Part shown: piece after piece, positions 63,897 to 64,000 of the stretch
How positions within the stretch are numbered: position 1 is the stretch's first letter
How the letters are laid out: every line of letters starts with the position of its first letter
Origin: MPNP01 sp965116235
Lineage (GTDB): Bacteria; Pseudomonadota; Alphaproteobacteria; Rhodobacterales; Rhodobacteraceae
Length of the DNA: 64,000 bases
Direction of reading: 5' to 3'
Assembly: GCA_965116235.1 (NCBI GenBank)
Contig: OZ220496.1
Span: 3,038,001-3,102,000, forward strand
Translations under genes and position numbers: made by a program
Notes under the pieces: model-generated
Databases searched by the model: none
Told to the model about the DNA's origin: nothing
What the model saw: only the letters and a program-made list of their open reading frames with translations

Positions 63897-64000
63897 GTGG
63901 CTTACAATTCCGCCGACGGGCGTTGATGGGCCCAATTGACCTGTGTAAACAATCAAGACAAAGCAAGCAACAACATCTGGTGAAGATTTCACCCGTGACG
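63897..64000. other. end of window, no feature seen
   Basis: The final 104 bases hold no supported gene start or structure. Confidence 0.3.

Noticed and set aside
1..64000. CRISPR arrays, rRNA genes, prophage structural genes or an integrase
   Set aside because: No regularly spaced short repeats, rRNA signatures, capsid/tail proteins or tyrosine/serine recombinases were seen. The only repeats are those listed.

Overview
The window looks like a chromosomal segment of an alphaproteobacterium, possibly close to Rhodobacterales or Rhodospirillales and probably host-associated. The evidence is an aerobic cobaltochelatase pair (CobS/CobT), a BolA/J-domain gene pair, an lpxC-bamD-recN run, a DUF4174 protein, an O-acetylhomoserine sulfhydrylase and class II tRNA-Tyr beside rlmB. 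TAG, TGA and TAA all end intact genes, so the code is standard. Decayed transposases, split genes and slippery homopolymers suggest a genome under relaxed or contingency selection. The species cannot be named from the sequence.

Layout. 0-0.9 kb: last codons of an autotransporter and a decayed acyltransferase. 0.9-10.6 kb: yebC, two transporters, and the propionyl-CoA to succinyl-CoA genes (pccB, pccA, methylmalonyl-CoA mutase). 10.7-12.2 kb: an AT-rich type II restriction-modification (R-M) pair whose methyltransferase carries a G9 tract. 12.2-22.3 kb: mgtE, guanine deaminase, upp, propionyl-CoA synthetase, a split secretion-like protein, a GlcD-like flavoprotein and metY. 23.0-24.7 kb: a second R-M-like pair. 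25-36.6 kb: rlmB, tRNA-Tyr, acetoacetyl-CoA synthetase, a PcfJ-like protein, an autotransporter, a class I amidotransferase, gatB, bolA and a J-domain gene. 36.7-46.4 kb: an accessory block of two glycosyltransferases, a broken IS1634-type transposase, a phase-variable autotransporter and a YdeI-like protein. 46.7-55.2 kb: cobS, cobT, Xaa-Pro peptidase, recN, bamD and lpxC. 55.4-60.9 kb: a GC-rich accessory block with an AAA-ankyrin protein between two copies of one small gene, then nested IS remnants. 61.3-64 kb: class I aldolase, an MtgA-like protein lacking its catalytic residues, and a metallo-beta-lactamase-fold protein.

How the genes fit together. PrpE activates propionate, PccAB carboxylates it and the B12-dependent mutase makes succinyl-CoA. 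CobS/CobT insert cobalt during aerobic B12 synthesis, so the window holds both the consumer and part of the maker of this cofactor. LpxC, BamD, the autotransporters and the glycosyltransferases all concern the outer membrane.

The most notable signals are: (1) an autotransporter whose signal peptide and passenger lie in different frames separated by C10, with two G9 tracts upstream; (2) a G9 tract inside an R-M methyltransferase that overlaps its nuclease gene; (3) the AAA-ankyrin gene bracketed by a duplicated unknown gene with conserved upstream architecture; (4) a peptidoglycan glycosyltransferase homologue lacking both catalytic glutamates. All six G/C runs of nine or more that I found lie in surface-protein, R-M or transposase loci, none in housekeeping genes.
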